A stretch of DNA of 64,000 bases from an uncultured Lachnospiraceae bacterium (GCA_946491665.1 CAMLYL010000004.1:21429-85428), one strand, 5' to 3'. Numbered from the stretch's first letter, positions 25,427 to 34,492 are shown. The notes: generated from the letters alone by a model not told the origin. A program made the numbers and translations.

Positions 25427-26773
25427 TCAGGCCAGACCGGGCATAATTGTTAAAATAACTGCTACAACAAATGCTGTAATCGTCGTATTCAATACCGTTG
25501 TTATAAATACATACTTATAAGACTGATTCATCGGCACCTCAATGAAATTCGTTGCTACTGCAAATCCGGGATTTGTGGGCAGCGTATCCAGCGTCTGACT
25601 GGAAAATACCGCAACCCGATGCACCGCGTTCATACTGATTCCCATCTGCGCAAAAGACTCTGACAGATATGGAAGCGTTGCATTTAAACCTGCCGGGCCG
25701 GAACCGGACGCCCCTGTCAGCAGAGCAATACAGATAATCACTTTAAACAGACCGGGAATCTGCATCTGCAGCAGTCCGTCTGTGATAACAGGAAATATCG
25801 GAGATGCGGCTACCACTGCCCCCAGAGCCCCCAGGGCTCCTACCTGAAGAAGCAGTTCCGCCGCCTGCTTCGGTACCGGATTTAACAAAGCCTTTAAGCC
25901 TTTTCCGCCCTGAAAATATTTCCAGAATAATATGATTGAAAGAATAATATTAACTGCCAGAGCGACTATTACATTCACTTTAAATCCGTTATAAATAATT
26001 ATTGTTGCTGCCAGAGGTATCACCGCAATCAGCCAGTGAGGCATGTTTCTTTTTTCAAGCCCTTCAACTGCATTTTCCGGTCTTGTATAAACATTTCCTT
26101 TTGCTATCTGACGTTTTGCCATTATGTTCATAATTATAATATTCATTGCCAGAACGAGCGCTCCGCCGATAAAACCCGGAATTGCCGCTGCCATGGCATT
26201 TGTTCCAAGCAGTGTGCCTGCAATCACATTCTGATCAGATGTGGTTCCCGGCATACTGCAGGCTGCTGTAGCCAGCGCCCCCAGTACCACTCCCGGCGCC
26301 ATTTCCCGCGGCATCTGCGCCTTCTCAAATACATCCAGTCCAATCGGAAGTAAAATAAACATTGTCACAAAGGGATTCAGACCGCCGTAGGCCAGCGAAA
26401 CGCCAATTGCATAAATCACCAGTATCGCGATGATCGGTTTTAAAACAATCTGCTCTCCCTCTTCTGCTCTTTTCCTTGCTTTATATGTAAAAGCGCGGTA
26501 AATCGCATCGGCAATTGACTGAGCCGCGCCGCTCACCTGATAAAACGCTGCAACTACACATCCCATTAAAATCGGCCCAAACATAGCCAGGATATAATTA
26601 CTGATTCCCGGAACAATAACATCTGTAAACGTTGTAAGCAGATTCATGCCGCAAAACAACGCTACAATTAATCCGCAGAGTGGCCCTAGGATAATCACAT
26701 TGATTCCCTTATAGGCCAGCCATATCAATAACGCAATACCCACAATTATTCCAACTACACCCAATGCTGTCAT
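25427..26773 (-). CDS. GntP-family permease
   Basis: 448 residues with 12-14 hydrophobic segments. The N-terminus (LLIWLAYKGINVIILGPLCG) and the motif PGTTSDQN together with TGASGSGPAGLNATLPYL are characteristic of the GntP/gluconate-proton symporter group. Substrates in this group are organic acids such as gluconate, fructuronate or other hydroxy acids; the specific substrate cannot be told. The gene starts 21 bases after the URO-D-type gene and so is probably co-transcribed with it, which hints that the imported compound is processed by that protein. Confidence 0.85.
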   Translation of the reverse strand: MTALGVVGIIVGIALLIWLAYKGINVIILGPLCGLIVALFCGMNLLTTFTDVIVPGISNYILAMFGPILMGCVVAAFYQVSGAAQSIADAIYRAFTYKARKRAEEGEQIVLKPIIAILVIYAIGVSLAYGGLNPFVTMFILLPIGLDVFEKAQMPREMAPGVVLGALATAACSMPGTTSDQNVIAGTLLGTNAMAAAIPGFIGGALVLAMNIIIMNIMAKRQIAKGNVYTRPENAVEGLEKRNMPHWLIAVIPLAATIIIYNGFKVNVIVALAVNIILSIILFWKYFQGGKGLKALLNPVPKQAAELLLQVGALGALGAVVAASPIFPVITDGLLQMQIPGLFKVIICIALLTGASGSGPAGLNATLPYLSESFAQMGISMNAVHRVAVFSSQTLDTLPTNPGFAVATNFIEVPMNQSYKYVFITTVLNTTITAFVVAVILTIMPGLA

Positions 26774-26794
26774 TCTGAAACACTCCTTTTCTCT

Positions 26795-27775
26795 TTATTT
26801 TTGTCCATAGTTTCCCTGTATCTTTCTGCATTCATCCACAAACCAGGGCATGATTTCCTTCTGAATTACCAGCGGATAAGCCACATAACTTCCTCCCGGC
26901 GCCAGCTCGTCATAAGTTCGCCGCACTTCTGCTCTGACCTCCTCCTCCGTCACTCCTGCCTTATCAAAAATCCCCTGATTATCAAAACCGCCGCAGAAAG
27001 TAATACGATTCTGATATTTATCTTTCAGCTTCCGCAGCGGATTAGTGACCTGCAGCGGATCTACCCCATCTACACCAATTTCAATAAACTGTTCGAATAT
27101 CGGTTCAATGTACCCGCAGGAATGATGCTGATACAGCATTCCTGCTTCATGAGCAGCATCTACAATCTTTTTCAGATTATCCTTAAAAAACGCTTCCCAC
27201 ATCTCTACTGACATCAACATCTGATTGTTGGCGCCATAATCATCATGCGCATTCAGAATATCCGGTTTCCAGTATTTTCCGATAATTTTAATGCACTGAA
27301 TTTTGTATTCACACAAGGCATCCAGAAGCTCTTTATACAATTCCGGTTCTTCGTACATGGCAATTAATGCTTCCTCAAATCCCAGCAGTTCATGACTCCG
27401 CTCAAACACTCCGTTAATCAGCATGACCAGTGTTAATTTGTTTTCCCGATCCCAGTTTTTCGTATCCTCAGCAGCAGCCTTTTCCCAGTCATAAGAGCCC
27501 AGATCCGGAAAAACCAGCTGCTCACGCCATTTCGCGATATCTGTAATCACCCTTTTTTCCGGGCTGTCAATCACCATGCTGGCTCTTTGTTCCGGCACAT
27601 ATTCCCAGTAGGTGCCGAACCAGTCTCTGCCGGTTCCCTCGCTTCCATCCGGATTCACAGGTCTCTCCTGTATTGCCGGAACCAGAGAAAAATCAAAATC
27701 TGTACACAGATTCAGCACATGTCCGATGTTTTTCCGCCGACAGTACGCCTCCAGCAATTCATCATGTCTGTTCAT
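26795..27775 (-). CDS. Uroporphyrinogen decarboxylase-like (URO-D) protein
   Basis: 326 residues from MNRHDELLEAYCRRKNIGHV, which directly follows AAAAAGGAGGAAACT. A longer in-frame start 84 bases upstream lies in a tandem-duplicated leader and would add a repeated MGRKMPKKEE peptide. The URO-D fold is indicated by LTLVMLINGVFERSHELLGF, DDYGANNQMLMSVEMWEAFF, the histidines of YQHHSCGY and GVDGVDPLQ, and FCGGFDNQG. Relatives act in methyl transfer to corrinoid or coenzyme M or in heme synthesis; the gene is not in a heme operon. With the GntP permease downstream it probably acts on a small imported compound, as in MtaA-type demethylation. Confidence 0.8.
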   Translation of the reverse strand: MNRHDELLEAYCRRKNIGHVLNLCTDFDFSLVPAIQERPVNPDGSEGTGRDWFGTYWEYVPEQRASMVIDSPEKRVITDIAKWREQLVFPDLGSYDWEKAAAEDTKNWDRENKLTLVMLINGVFERSHELLGFEEALIAMYEEPELYKELLDALCEYKIQCIKIIGKYWKPDILNAHDDYGANNQMLMSVEMWEAFFKDNLKKIVDAAHEAGMLYQHHSCGYIEPIFEQFIEIGVDGVDPLQVTNPLRKLKDKYQNRITFCGGFDNQGIFDKAGVTEEEVRAEVRRTYDELAPGGSYVAYPLVIQKEIMPWFVDECRKIQGNYGQK

Positions 27776-27780
27776 AGTTT

Positions 27781-27864
27781 CCTCCTTTTTGGGCATTTTT
27801 CTGCCCATGCAGGTATCCCCGGAGGGGATTTCCTCCTTTTTGGGCATTTTTCTGCCCATGCAGG
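27781..27864. repeat. Duplicated leader hairpin and ribosome site before the URO-D gene
   Basis: A 33-base sequence occurs twice, offset by 51 bases (27781-27813 and 27832-27864). Each copy holds a GGGCA/TGCCC hairpin and an AAAAAGGAGGAAA ribosome site on the minus strand. The offset is a multiple of three, so an open frame reads through both copies and encodes two MGRKMPKKEE units. Confidence 0.8.
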
Positions 27865-27938
27865 AATTCTTTTAAGGGCCCTTTTCCTGTTACTGTAAAT
27901 TATAAAATATAGAGAACCAAAATGTGAAATATAAAGAA

Positions 27939-27981
27939 AAGCCGGAAATCCATATCAAAAATGTTATAGATCTCCGGCTTC
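27939..27981 (-). terminator. Terminator of the LysR gene
   Basis: AAGCCGGAGATC pairs with GATTTCCGGCTT across an 18-base loop on the minus strand and is followed by TTTTCTTTATATTT, 19 bases after the LysR stop. Confidence 0.75.
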
Positions 27982-27999
27982 TGAACAAAACCTGAAATA

Positions 28000-28872
28000 T
28001 TATATACTTTTTTCTATTTCCTCAATCAGGACGCTCAGCGCTACATTCTGTGACTCTTCCTTCCATCCCAGAGTCACCGTATGCACAGAATTCAGAGGAA
28101 CAAACAGTAACTCCGCGGACTCCGTACATCTGGTCCATTCATCACAAACCAGAACGCCCCGCCCCATTTCCACATAATTCAGCATGGTATCAAAGCTGTT
28201 GACATACTGTATCCGCGGGATAAATCCATAAGGTTCACAGAATTCACGGATCTGGCTTCCCAATACCATATCCCCATCCTCATCCATGACAAAAAATGTC
28301 TCGTCTCTGAAGTCCCCGGGCATCAGAACCTGTCTGTCCCCCCAGTCTTTCCGCCGACAGAGAATTCCTCTGACAATTTCAGCAACATCTTTTTTTCGAA
28401 GTCCTCTCCGTCTTCCCAGGATACCCTTAATTCCCATCACAATATCAATCTCATCCCGGTCCAGCTGCTCCAGCAATTCTGACCTGTTATATGCCTCCAT
28501 CTGAATATCCATATTGGGATAATGCTGCCTCAATTTTCCCAGAACATCATCTGCAAATTTTGATACTTTCCAGCCCTCCATATATCCCATACGAATATTT
28601 CCCAGCCGATTGCAGTGCAGTTTTCTGGCAGTCACACTCACCTGTCGGAACGCCATCTGAGTGCGCCGGAAAAAATCATAATATTCCCTTCCTGCTTCCG
28701 TAAGCTGTACTTTCTTTCCGGAACGGTCAAATAATACTACGCCCAGTTCATCTTCCAGCTTTGATATGCTCCGGCTCAGATTCGGCTGCGAAGCAAACAG
28801 CCGTTCCGCCGCTCTGCTGAAGCTTTTTTCCTCAGCAACTGCCATAAAATTATTAATCTGCAGTTCATTCAT
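28000..28872 (-). CDS. LysR-family transcriptional regulator
   Basis: 290 residues. The N-terminal winged helix is clear: NFMAVAEEKSFSRAAERLFA, SQPNLSRSISKLEDELGVVL and FDRSGKKVQLTEAGREYYDF. The C-terminal substrate-binding domain is divergent (about 90-285). It overlaps the upstream 128-residue gene by four bases (ATGA). It faces the URO-D/GntP operon as the nearest catabolic target, about 220 bases downstream on the same strand, so it could regulate that operon. That link is only positional. Confidence 0.9.
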   Translation of the reverse strand: MNELQINNFMAVAEEKSFSRAAERLFASQPNLSRSISKLEDELGVVLFDRSGKKVQLTEAGREYYDFFRRTQMAFRQVSVTARKLHCNRLGNIRMGYMEGWKVSKFADDVLGKLRQHYPNMDIQMEAYNRSELLEQLDRDEIDIVMGIKGILGRRRGLRKKDVAEIVRGILCRRKDWGDRQVLMPGDFRDETFFVMDEDGDMVLGSQIREFCEPYGFIPRIQYVNSFDTMLNYVEMGRGVLVCDEWTRCTESAELLFVPLNSVHTVTLGWKEESQNVALSVLIEEIEKSI

Positions 28873-29255
28873 AATGTATCCTCTATGAGCTCTCCGTAGC
28901 CTGCCCGGCGGCCGACCTGCCGCAGTCCGTCATATGCTTCCTCCAGAGAATAATTGTGCTCCTGCAGAAAATCGTCTCCCTTTTCCGCCACATACCTGTA
29001 AAAAAGAACTGCCGCCGCCAGGGCTTCCCGGTCGCTGTAATCCAGGGTATCCAGCAGAATATTCTCTGCCTCATTGACTTCTCCCCGGTCCACCATGGCC
29101 TTGAACTCTCCCAGTGAGGTTCCGGAAACGGTATATTTGTTTTCTATCTCCGGCTCCACCTGGACATAATGCTTTCCCAGCATCAGTGAAAAAAGAACTC
29201 TGACCATCTCCTTGATCATACGCATAATGTAATCCTTTTCATTTTCGTAGCGCAT
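28869..29255 (-). CDS. Uncharacterised protein, DUF6483-like
   Basis: 128 residues. The opening MRYENEKDYIMRMIKEMVRV and the later LFSLMLGKHYVQ resemble a helical family found in Lachnospiraceae and labelled DUF6483 by my memory; that label needs a search. A TPR-like helix pair follows (GEVNEAENILLDTLDYSDRE, ALAAAVLFYRYVAEK). No catalytic motif is visible. Translational coupling to the LysR gene by a four-base overlap is plain. Upstream lie two copies of a 65-base repeat. Confidence 0.55.
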   Translation of the reverse strand: MRYENEKDYIMRMIKEMVRVLFSLMLGKHYVQVEPEIENKYTVSGTSLGEFKAMVDRGEVNEAENILLDTLDYSDREALAAAVLFYRYVAEKGDDFLQEHNYSLEEAYDGLRQVGRRAGYGELIEDTL

Positions 29256-29275
29256 ATGTTATGTTTCCTCCTGTT

Positions 29276-29405
29276 ATAATACGTACACTTAGTGAATGCG
29301 AGCGCAGCGTAGCATGAGCTTAGTGGAAGTAATGCCGTGCATAATACGTACACTTAGTAAATGCGAGCGCAGCGAAGCATGAACTTAGTGGAAGTAATGC
29401 TGTGC
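29276..29405. repeat. Tandem 65-base repeat between two genes
   Basis: Two adjacent 65-base units (29276-29340, 29341-29405) differ at only four to five positions. Each has ATAATACGTACACTTAG, then GCGAGCGCAGCG, then CTTAGTGGAAGTAATGC. The second unit ends at the stop codon of the ATPase gene (29406). A related sequence lies at 14522-14562. Confidence 0.85.
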
Positions 29406-31154
29406 TCACTCTGCCGCAAGCATCACCCGGCATCTTTTTTTATAAAAGGCAATTCCATATTTCAAAATATGATCGACGCCTTCCTCCATGAGGGCTTCTT
29501 CGTAGTGCTTCACTCCGATCTGCTGCAGCGCTTTCCTACAGGCCCCTTCAAGATCCCCATCTTCCGCATATTTCAATTCCAGTATCAGACCAGTTTCCCC
29601 ATCATCCGTCTCCACGATAATATCACTATAGCCATCTCCGGATTCTCTGCTGGAAGAAACACTCCAGGTATCACAAAATCCCAGTATCCCTATTAATATT
29701 CCATGGAAAAAGCAGGCTCTTGGGTTCTGTTTTTCAGAACCCTTAGAGATCGCTTTCACACCGTGAAAGTTTTCTTTCATTTTCTTACGCACAAAAGTAT
29801 CCCGGATGCTGATGGTGCGTTTCAGATACCCATTCAGCACCCTCTCTGCCGCTTCCGGTTCCCCGCCTTCCAGCGCAGTACAGAACTTCTCCAGAACTTC
29901 CCCGTTTTTCGGTATACTCTCCTTAAAAAACTCCATAATCTGCGTCGTAAAAATATTCCGGATTTCCATATTCGGAATTGCCAGAAGAAAGTTGTTTCCC
30001 TCCGGCTTTCCTCTCTGTGTCAGATAACCGGTGGTGAACAGAACGCTCCACAAATTATCAACAGAAGCATACATATCCTTATATGTGAGTTCCTGATGAA
30101 TCTCCTTTGTAATCACCTCGCCTGCAACCAGCTTCTCTATTTCCCGTCTGACAGCCGCCTTATCCGATTCCCGGATGAACCGCCTCACCGCCTCATTACC
30201 GCTGGTATTGGACCAGTAATTCTTCGGCTGCGCCTCAGGATCCGCCAGCAGGGCATCACAATAATTGATCACATCCCAGGGACAATACACCTTTACATTG
30301 CCAAACTGGTAGCCGTCATACCACTCCCGCATCTCATCATAATGGTCCGAAAGTCCATAATATTCCAGCATTTCCCTGACTTCGTCGTCAGTGAATCCAA
30401 AAAATTCATCAAACTGTACATCTGACACAGACAAAACCTTCAGATTATTCAGCCCCGTAAAAATACTTTCCCTGGAAATACGCATACACCCGGTCAGCAC
30501 CGCAAACTTCAGACTGTCATTGGTTTTCAGCACATATTCGAACAGATTCCTGATGAACAGAACCATCCGGTCATAATATCCCTGTTCAAATGCTTTCGCC
30601 AGCGGTACATCATACTCATCAATCAACAGGATCACTTTGCAGCCATGATGCTTTTCCAGAAGCTCCGACAGGACTTTCAGACTGCTGCATAAAACTGCCT
30701 CACTGACATCCGGCTGAAGAAGAGCCGTAAATGCCTCTTTATCATAGGCGGTCAGTCTCTCACTGTCCAGAAGATACTGAAACCTGCGCACTTCCCCTTT
30801 GATCACCTGTTCCGCCATATCAAGGGCAGTTTCGTAATCAGCAGCATTTATTCCTTTCAGTGAAACAGAGATCACCGGATATTTGCCCATATATTCTTCA
30901 CAAAGAGAAGTTTCTTTCGATATGGCCAGTCTCTGGAATATTTCCTTATCCGTACCCAGTTCAAAAAAATTCTTCAGCATACTCATATTCAGAGACTTTC
31001 CGAATCTCCTCGGCCGTGTAAAAAGATTGACTTTTGTCCAATAATTTAAAAGCTCCTTTATGAGATACGTCTTATCTACATAATAAAAATCTTCGTTTTG
31101 TAATTCCGAAAAATTTTCAATCCCAATGGGAAGTTTCTTTCTTCTGATATCCAT
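29406..31154 (-). CDS. AAA-ATPase with C-terminal PD-(D/E)XK-like domain
   Basis: 582 residues from the ATG at 31154. The N-terminal AAA-ATPase-like domain begins KLPIGIENFSELQNEDFYYV, with P-loop TRPRRFGKSLNMSML and Walker B-like VILLIDEYDVPLAKAF. The C-terminal nuclease-like domain has DIIVETDDGETGLILELKY, which gives the D and ExK residues of PD-(D/E)XK folds (DUF1703-type). Such proteins are abundant in Bacteroidetes and Lachnospiraceae; function unknown, sometimes linked to mobile elements. In the domain junction an in-frame palindromic stretch of about 16 residues (29722-29769) appears to be inserted relative to the family pattern ENF-HG. Confidence 0.85.
   Translation of the reverse strand: MDIRRKKLPIGIENFSELQNEDFYYVDKTYLIKELLNYWTKVNLFTRPRRFGKSLNMSMLKNFFELGTDKEIFQRLAISKETSLCEEYMGKYPVISVSLKGINAADYETALDMAEQVIKGEVRRFQYLLDSERLTAYDKEAFTALLQPDVSEAVLCSSLKVLSELLEKHHGCKVILLIDEYDVPLAKAFEQGYYDRMVLFIRNLFEYVLKTNDSLKFAVLTGCMRISRESIFTGLNNLKVLSVSDVQFDEFFGFTDDEVREMLEYYGLSDHYDEMREWYDGYQFGNVKVYCPWDVINYCDALLADPEAQPKNYWSNTSGNEAVRRFIRESDKAAVRREIEKLVAGEVITKEIHQELTYKDMYASVDNLWSVLFTTGYLTQRGKPEGNNFLLAIPNMEIRNIFTTQIMEFFKESIPKNGEVLEKFCTALEGGEPEAAERVLNGYLKRTISIRDTFVRKKMKENFHGVKAISKGSEKQNPRACFFHGILIGILGFCDTWSVSSSRESGDGYSDIIVETDDGETGLILELKYAEDGDLEGACRKALQQIGVKHYEEALMEEGVDHILKYGIAFYKKRCRVMLAAE
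29722..29769. repeat. Two palindromes inserted in frame in the ATPase gene
   Basis: GGGTTCTG/CAGAACCC with a 5-base loop (29722-29742) and CTTTCAC/GTGAAAG with a 3-base loop (29753-29769) lie side by side inside the coding sequence. They encode about 16 residues (around KAISKGSEKQNPRA) that interrupt an otherwise conserved ENF-to-HG segment. Confidence 0.55.
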
Positions 31155-31230
31155 TTTCACCGCCCCTTATTTTTCAAACTCTCTGTCATAATGATAGCAG
31201 CAGTTCAGCCCGGTACATGCACAAAACATT

Positions 31231-31247
31231 CTGCTCCGCAGAATCCC
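31231..31247. repeat. Short palindrome related to the valS-leader element
   Basis: ATTCTGC/GCAGAAT with loop TCC lies in the roughly 250-base gap between the ATPase gene and the small gene at 31406. It shares the core CTGCTCCGCAG with the palindrome at 12856-12876. Nothing else coding is seen in this gap. Confidence 0.45.
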
Positions 31248-31354
31248 GCTGCCCTGCAGCTTTCCGTTTCGCTTATGATTAATCATATTGTACCAACCAC
31301 ATTTATTCTTTACAAGATGAATTTTTCAGTATATATGCCCACCTCCAAAACACA

Positions 31355-31385
31355 GGAACGCCGACACCATATCAGCGCCAGCGTT
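31355..31385 (-). terminator. Terminator of the BceAB-type operon
   Basis: GAACGC pairs with GCGTTC and the inner GGCGC with GTGTC on the minus strand, followed by CTGTGTTTT. It lies 21 bases after the stop of the 57-residue gene. Confidence 0.65.
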
Positions 31386-31405
31386 CTCTTTCGTATTTTG
31401 TCCGA

Positions 31406-31579
31406 TTATAACATCTCTCTGATCAGAGGTTTTCCGGTTTTATCAAGCAGCGGACATAAGCCTCCGGAAACCCCGAATTTTGCCATGAGATACTGAACTC
31501 CCGTATCCTTATCGACAATCACATACAGACCTTTCATACTTCCCTCTGTTTCCATGATTTCAAATCTCTTTTTTCCCAT
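31406..31579 (-). CDS. Small protein of the DUF6440-like type, 57 residues
   Basis: The ATG at 31579 has GGGGGATCTGTA upstream and follows the permease stop by about 15 bases. The sequence runs MGKKRFEIMETEGSMKGLYV, then IVDKDTGVQYLMAKFGVSGG and LCPLLDKTGKPLI. The DKDTGVQYL and SGGLCPLLDKTGKP blocks are those of a small domain (DUF6440 by my memory) often found in Firmicutes. The fold is probably a beta sandwich-like small domain; the function is unknown. It is the last gene of the ABC transporter operon. Confidence 0.8.
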   Translation of the reverse strand: MGKKRFEIMETEGSMKGLYVIVDKDTGVQYLMAKFGVSGGLCPLLDKTGKPLIREML

Positions 31580-31593
31580 TACAGATCCCCCTT

Positions 31594-33735
31594 TTACGCC
31601 TCCACATTCCGCTTAAATCCCAGATAGGTTGCCGCAAAATACAGAAGATAGATTCCCGCGGAAATCAGAAGTGAAATACCAAAGTAAGAAAATCCGTTTC
31701 CGGCAGCCCCCGTATATTTCACGAACTGGTTTCCGGCATAAATCACAATCCCCGAGCTGATGACCACTGCCGCAGCTGCGGGAGCCAGATAGTAAAGGGC
31801 AAGCTGACGGAAAATCGTCCGGTCCACATCTTTCCTTTTCATGCCCAGTTTTTTCAGCACATCATACCGGTATTTATATTTCCCGGAATCCGAGAGCTGC
31901 TGCACCGCCAGAATCGTCAGCGCCACGAAAACAAAGATCAGGGCAATGTACTCCAGGGGGAAGGTCACTGCCGTCACCATGAATTTCAGATCTCCCGTAT
32001 CCGCATCCTTCACAAAAGTATCCGCAATCATAACGATCATCTGATCGGTGCCGCTGCCCTCCATCAGACTTTCCTGCCATTCAGTCGTCATCTCTATGGA
32101 CATCTCCGCTCCGTCAGAGCTTTCCTGGCTCCATCCGTCCTCACTGCTTTCCTCCTCATCCATTTCCATCTGAAGTTCCTCATACTCGTCATAAGTCAGC
32201 TGCCCGTGTTTATGGCGGTGCACTTCATCCAGCGCATCTCTCAGCTCCGCCGAACCTTCGCCTTCCATATCTGCCGCATACGCGGAATAGTAGGGCGTCA
32301 TGCCTTCACAGATCTCATCCGGCACAATAATCAGATAATCCGCTCCGTTAATTCCGTTCTGGGAAAAAGCATCGGTATAAACCGCCGCCAGAGACAGAGC
32401 GCCGTCTGCCGTCTGAATCTGCTGTTGATAGACATCTTTCCCAAAATCTCTGGCAATTCTGGGTTTTGTCTGAAGCACATACTGATCATCCGCCAGGGAA
32501 ACCGCATCATACCCCAGCATCTCACGCAGCGCATTATAATCGCTGAGCTTCATATAGGTGTCATAGGTGTAATATTCATTGCCCGGGATAAAATTTCCGT
32601 TTTCATCCACATGTTTTTCCATGGTGGTGGTAACATGGGTACCGAAGTAGAGATTCATCTCCTGGCTGCCATTCTCATAAATCTGATAAATTCTCTGTCC
32701 CTTAATCTTATTATAGGATTCAATGGCGGAAATTTCTTCCGCAAAATCATCCCCCGGCGTGGGACTGTGGACAGCCACATCAAAGGGAACGCTGTAATCC
32801 GCCGCCTGCCCCTGGTATCTGGCAAACATAAAAGCAAAAGCGCTTCCCATCAGTGAGCAGACCAGAAGAATGGTCAGCGTTCCCATGGCAAAACGCATGG
32901 TGCGCACCTTGGACGCCATCTGCCGGAACACAAAAATACGGTTGTTCCGGTACATTCCCCTGCCCCGTTTCTGTATTCTGCAGATCATAAAAGCCGACAG
33001 ACCGTGAAACAGAAGATACACAGCCGCCACAAAACCTGCCATCAGGATCAGCGCCGTCCAGATGGAACAGCCCCGCACCATCATTACATAAACGAAAATA
33101 ATATAGGCCGCTGCCGCCGGAAACAGCCACTGGCGCAGCTTCTCATGACCGATTTTAATCTCCTCATTTTTCTTCTCCATCTGAAGAAGCTCCGCGATCG
33201 ACATCTTTTTAAAAGCCTTCTTATTGCGCATCAGCGCAAAAAGATAACATGCGAAGTAGCATCCCGCCGTCATCACCAGACACCAGATATTCATCTGCAC
33301 ATGGAGTTTGTAATCCTCACTGAAAATGGAGTAAAAAACTGTCATAATGATCTGCTGCAGAAGGGTTCCCACTCCGAGACCGATAAAAAATGCCGCCGTT
33401 CCGACCAGCAGATTTTCCTTCATATACAATCGGGACAACTCCTTCTTTTTCAGCCCGATCAACAGATAGGTGGCAAACTCCCGGCTTCTCTTTTCCAGCA
33501 TAAACTTTGCCATGTAATTGATCAGCCAGGCCACAATCAGCACAATAAAAAAAGTAATCATTCCCAGCATTGCCGCCAGCACCCCGGCTTCCGAGCACAT
33601 ACTCCGGATATCTTCTGAAAAAATCAGGGAGTTAAAGGCAAACATCATGGCGGCCACCGCCACCATGGTAACCAGATAAACAATATAATCCCGCATGGAA
33701 CGCTTCGCATTGCGGAGAGCCAGTTTATTTAACAT
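31594..33735 (-). CDS. FtsX-type ABC permease, BceB-like
   Basis: 713 residues from the ATG at 33735, which has GGGAGG 11 bases upstream and fits the family start LNKLALRNAKRSMRDYIVYL. There are about ten membrane helices, with a large extracellular domain of some 200 residues between helices 7 and 8 (roughly 300-560), the feature that distinguishes BceB from simple FtsX permeases. This type senses and detoxifies peptide antibiotics such as bacitracin. It overlaps the end of the ATP-binding gene by 11 bases. Together with the adjacent histidine kinase and regulator it forms a complete Bce module. Confidence 0.92.
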   Translation of the reverse strand: MLNKLALRNAKRSMRDYIVYLVTMVAVAAMMFAFNSLIFSEDIRSMCSEAGVLAAMLGMITFFIVLIVAWLINYMAKFMLEKRSREFATYLLIGLKKKELSRLYMKENLLVGTAAFFIGLGVGTLLQQIIMTVFYSIFSEDYKLHVQMNIWCLVMTAGCYFACYLFALMRNKKAFKKMSIAELLQMEKKNEEIKIGHEKLRQWLFPAAAAYIIFVYVMMVRGCSIWTALILMAGFVAAVYLLFHGLSAFMICRIQKRGRGMYRNNRIFVFRQMASKVRTMRFAMGTLTILLVCSLMGSAFAFMFARYQGQAADYSVPFDVAVHSPTPGDDFAEEISAIESYNKIKGQRIYQIYENGSQEMNLYFGTHVTTTMEKHVDENGNFIPGNEYYTYDTYMKLSDYNALREMLGYDAVSLADDQYVLQTKPRIARDFGKDVYQQQIQTADGALSLAAVYTDAFSQNGINGADYLIIVPDEICEGMTPYYSAYAADMEGEGSAELRDALDEVHRHKHGQLTYDEYEELQMEMDEEESSEDGWSQESSDGAEMSIEMTTEWQESLMEGSGTDQMIVMIADTFVKDADTGDLKFMVTAVTFPLEYIALIFVFVALTILAVQQLSDSGKYKYRYDVLKKLGMKRKDVDRTIFRQLALYYLAPAAAAVVISSGIVIYAGNQFVKYTGAAGNGFSYFGISLLISAGIYLLYFAATYLGFKRNVEA

Positions 33736-34492
33736 AATCACTGTCACCTCCCGTCAGCGCAAGCACATCCAGAATCTTATTTAAGAATTCTCTTCTGCTC
33801 TTCTGACCCCGGATCAGCTCATGAAAAATCTCCCCGTCCTTCAGAAATAAAATTCTCTGACAATAGCTGGCAGTGAAGGCGTCGTGGGTTACCATCAGAA
33901 TAGTCGCGCCCATAACCTCATTCATTTTTTTCAGCGTATCCAGAAGCATCTGCGCCGATCTGGAATCCAGCGCTCCCGTGGGCTCATCCGCAAGAATCAG
34001 CTTCGGATCATTCACCAGCGCCCGTGCGCAGGCGCACCGCTGCTTCTGACCTCCGGAAACCTGCCCCGGAAACTTATTCCGGATCTCTGAGATTCCCAGA
34101 GTTTTCAGGATTTCATCCGTCCTGGCGTCAATCTCCTTTTTCTTCTTTCCGTGAAGACTCATGGCCAGAATAATGTTTTCCTCGATGGTCAGCGTATCCA
34201 GAAGATTGAAATCCTGGAATACGAATCCCAGATTTTCCCGCCGGAAATCTGACAGAGCATCTTCGTTCAGCTCCGTAATATCTGTATTTCCATAAAAAAT
34301 ATGCCCTGCCGTCACCCTGTCAATGGTGGAAATCATATTCAGCAGCGTGGTTTTTCCGGAACCGGAAGCTCCCATGATCCCCACAAACTCTCCGGCGTCC
34401 ACCGTAAAGCTGACCTGGTTCACCGCCCGGGTAATATTATTTTTCGTACCGTAATATTTTTCTACATTGCAGACTCTGATCTGTTCCCTCAT
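33725..34492 (-). CDS. ABC ATP-binding protein, BceA-like
   Basis: 255 residues. Walker A is GASGSGKTTLLNM, the Q-loop follows at FVFQDFNLLDTLT, the signature is VSGGQKQRCACARAL, and Walker B LILADEPTGALD. The N-terminal YYGTKNNITRAVNQVSF is typical of the BceA/LolD branch. It powers the BceB-like permease encoded downstream. Upstream lies an operator-like palindrome (34671-34690), so transcription of the transporter pair starts separately from that of the two-component system. Confidence 0.95.
   Translation of the reverse strand: MREQIRVCNVEKYYGTKNNITRAVNQVSFTVDAGEFVGIMGASGSGKTTLLNMISTIDRVTAGHIFYGNTDITELNEDALSDFRRENLGFVFQDFNLLDTLTIEENIILAMSLHGKKKKEIDARTDEILKTLGISEIRNKFPGQVSGGQKQRCACARALVNDPKLILADEPTGALDSRSAQMLLDTLKKMNEVMGATILMVTHDAFTASYCQRILFLKDGEIFHELIRGQKSRREFLNKILDVLALTGGDSDYVK

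Noticed and set aside
27781..27864. CRISPR-like or attenuator interpretation of the duplicated leader
   Set aside because: There are only two copies, with no spacers, and each copy includes a ribosome site. A simple tandem duplication explains it.
29276..29405. CRISPR array
   Set aside because: Two directly adjacent 65-base units with no variable spacers are not an array.
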